From Nitrososphaerales archaeon TH5895 (GTDB lineage: Archaea; Thermoproteota; Nitrososphaeria; Nitrososphaerales; Nitrososphaeraceae), in NCBI GenBank assembly GCA_014523695.1, contig JAATVS010000453.1, forward strand, positions 1 through 6,741: a stretch of DNA of 6,741 nucleotides, given 5' to 3'. Position numbers and translations under genes: made by a program. The number at the start of each line of letters is the position of its first letter. Position 1 is the stretch's first letter. Below the pieces are notes generated by a model. That model was not told the origin of the DNA. It saw nothing but the letters and a program-made list of their open reading frames with translations, and ran no database searches. Below, piece after piece: positions 5,728 through 6,741 of the stretch.

Positions 5728-5852
5728 ACCTTTGGATTGCATAAATTGAAGATTGAGATTTCAGATCTACTCTAGAATATGGAGTTTCAGTTGTCCCGTC
5801 GATAGACGATTGATATAAAATTATCCACCATAGAACACATAGACCTATAAGG
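5728..5852. other. Spacer between the CHAD gene and the Lys-rich gene
   Basis: No gene seen. A short CGTC-GATA-GACG hairpin lies at 5797-5808, but no T-run follows it, so no clear terminator is visible. Confidence 0.4.
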
Positions 5853-5860
5853 AATATATA
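5853..5860 (+). promoter_or_regulatory. TATA box of the Lys-rich gene
   Basis: AATATATA is centred 27-28 bases before the ATG at 5884, with no Shine-Dalgarno between them. This indicates a leaderless transcript separate from the CHAD gene. Confidence 0.6.
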
Positions 5861-5883
5861 GGACAGCCTTCAATTAATTTGAC

Positions 5884-6438
5884 ATGTCAAAATCCGCTCA
5901 AGAGGATAGTGAAAATATTACAATAAACGAATTAGCGGCGACTGACGGGACTCTAATACAGGGTAATCTGATTGCGGACAGTAATCCTGTATCCGAAAAT
6001 TATGCAGAAGCTACTGAAACTCAATCTAACTCAAATGAATCTTTTCTGCTTCTTCAAGACGAAATCCAAATGACTCTGAAGGAATTTAATCAGAAAATAG
6101 ATGACAATGACAACTCGATAAAACGTATTGAAGAGAGCATGGCAGCATTGTACGATAAATTGGATAGAACTCCCCAGGCGGAGGAATCAACAACCTCTTC
6201 AAAGAAGAAATTGAAAAAGAAGGAGAGGAAGCTGGACAAGAAGGGTAAGAAGGAGAGGAAGCTGGACAAGAAGGGTAAGAAGGAGAGGAAGCTGGACAAG
6301 AAGGGTAAGAAGGCAGGTAGGAAGAATACTGAATTGACAAAACCTATAACAAGCTCAGAAAAAAAGAAGACTCGACGAACTAGTTCAAAGAATAAGAATA
6401 ACAAGGGGAGAATGAAGAGTGCAAGTAAGAAAAAGTGA
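5884..6438 (+). CDS. Acidic/coiled-coil protein with Lys-rich repeat tail
   Basis: 184 residues in three parts. Residues 1-52 are acidic and polar (Asp, Glu, Asn, Ser, Thr) and probably disordered. Residues 53-95 (starting FLLLQDEIQMTLKEFNQKID, ending AALYDKLD) form a likely amphipathic coiled coil. Residues 105-184 are extremely basic: three exact copies of KKERKLDKKG (112-141), then Ser/Lys/Arg-rich sequence ending SASKKK. There is no signal peptide or membrane span. Such a tail may bind nucleic acid, as in histone-H1-like proteins, or polyphosphate. Ser/acid/Lys-rich stretches are also known sites of non-enzymatic lysine polyphosphorylation in eukaryotes. Its place between a CHAD gene and a SixA-like gene favours a polyanion link, but this is inference. 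It has its own TATA box; the next gene begins only 37 bases after its stop with no clear terminator, so the two may be co-transcribed. I do not recognise a named family. Confidence 0.75.
   Translation: MSKSAQEDSENITINELAATDGTLIQGNLIADSNPVSENYAEATETQSNSNESFLLLQDEIQMTLKEFNQKIDDNDNSIKRIEESMAALYDKLDRTPQAEESTTSSKKKLKKKERKLDKKGKKERKLDKKGKKERKLDKKGKKAGRKNTELTKPITSSEKKKTRRTSSKNKNNKGRMKSASKKK
6217..6313 (+). repeat. 30-bp perfect tandem repeat inside the Lys-rich gene
   Basis: Three identical 30-base units (6217-6246, 6247-6276, 6277-6306) are followed by a 7-base start of a fourth (6307-6313). Each encodes KKERKLDKKG. Identity at synonymous positions shows recent expansion by slippage or unequal recombination. 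The reading frame is kept whatever the copy number, so tail length can vary between strains. Confidence 0.95.
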
Positions 6439-6475
6439 CTCGTGGAATTACTTGTCTCACCATGGTACCTCATAA

Positions 6476-6741
6476 ATGGATCTGTTTCTAATAAGGCACG
6501 GACAATCTGGCTCTGGAAAAAATTTAGGTCCGGGCCCAAATGGGATAAACGAGAAAACACTGACTGCTACAGGTATTGCTGAAATCGAACGTACAGGTAA
6601 AGCGCTTAAGAGAATGAATATAGTACCAGATGCAATTGTCACGAGCCCTCTTAGACATGCACACCATAGTGCTGAAATAGTTGATAGCATCCTTTTTGCC
6701 AATAAACGCGGTCAAATTGGAAAACCTAAAAAGAAAAAGAA
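6476..6741 (+). CDS. sixA: SixA-like histidine phosphatase, 3' end outside window
   Basis: The first 88 residues are visible; the gene runs off the right edge. It starts MDLFLIRHGQSGSGKN with the catalytic RHG (Arg7, His8, Gly9; His8 is the phospho-accepting residue), then EKTLTATGIAEIERTGKALK (26-45), matching SixA 'PLT..G......A..L', and PDAIVTSPL (51-59). SixA-type enzymes remove phosphate from phosphohistidine proteins. Where the family has 'SP..RA.QTA', this reads SPLRHAHHSA, so the usual second catalytic Arg is His61 and Gln is His64. Arg60 may stand in, or activity may be altered. The visible end (RGQIGKPKKKK) is Lys-rich. ATG 6476 is the only start because a TAA (6473-6475) lies directly before it in frame. 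There is no good Shine-Dalgarno and only a weak TATA-like GAATTACTT (6445-6453). It is probably transcribed with the Lys-rich gene 37 bases upstream and is related in theme to the CHAD gene. Confidence 0.82.
   Translation, partial: MDLFLIRHGQSGSGKNLGPGPNGINEKTLTATGIAEIERTGKALKRMNIVPDAIVTSPLRHAHHSAEIVDSILFANKRGQIGKPKKKK

Noticed and set aside
6086..6560. Minus-strand frames with Ser/Pro or Phe/Leu repeats
   Set aside because: They are antisense reflections of the Lys-rich tandem repeat, not separate genes.

Overview
The window looks like a piece of an AT-rich ammonia-oxidising archaeon (Nitrososphaerota/Thaumarchaeota). The low GC would suit a Nitrosocosmicus-like member of the Nitrososphaerales. 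This is inferred from an aIF1/SUI1 gene, a decayed archaeal-type family B DNA polymerase, an F420-type luciferase-like oxidoreductase, a CHAD/SixA pair, and TATA boxes centred about 27 bases before start codons with no leader, as in archaeal leaderless transcripts. No rRNA, tRNA, CRISPR array or intact transposase gene was seen.

Left part (1-2000): the end of a probably exported protein (+) converges on a luciferase-like F420/flavin oxidoreductase (-), with a hairpin and T-rich tract between them. A 58-residue small ORF (-) lies behind the oxidoreductase.

Middle part (about 2080-4735) is mostly decayed DNA around one intact gene, an aIF1/SUI1 protein (-). The debris is: a 26-codon winged-helix-like N-terminus behind an apparently intact promoter; a 60-codon open frame with no good start (-); an ABC-2 transporter permease broken by one TAA codon and with no ATPase gene beside it; a long imperfect hairpin; the C-terminal end of a family B DNA polymerase carrying at least one frameshift; and a short membrane-protein remnant.

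Right part (4801-6741): three genes on the + strand. They are a CHAD-domain protein, a small acidic/coiled-coil protein with a lysine-rich repeat tail, and the start of a SixA-like histidine phosphatase cut off by the window edge. CHAD domains are known to bind polyphosphate, and lysine-rich tails are plausible polyphosphate ligands, so the trio may be a polyphosphate or phosphohistidine module. That joint role is an inference. It is the most interesting intact system here.
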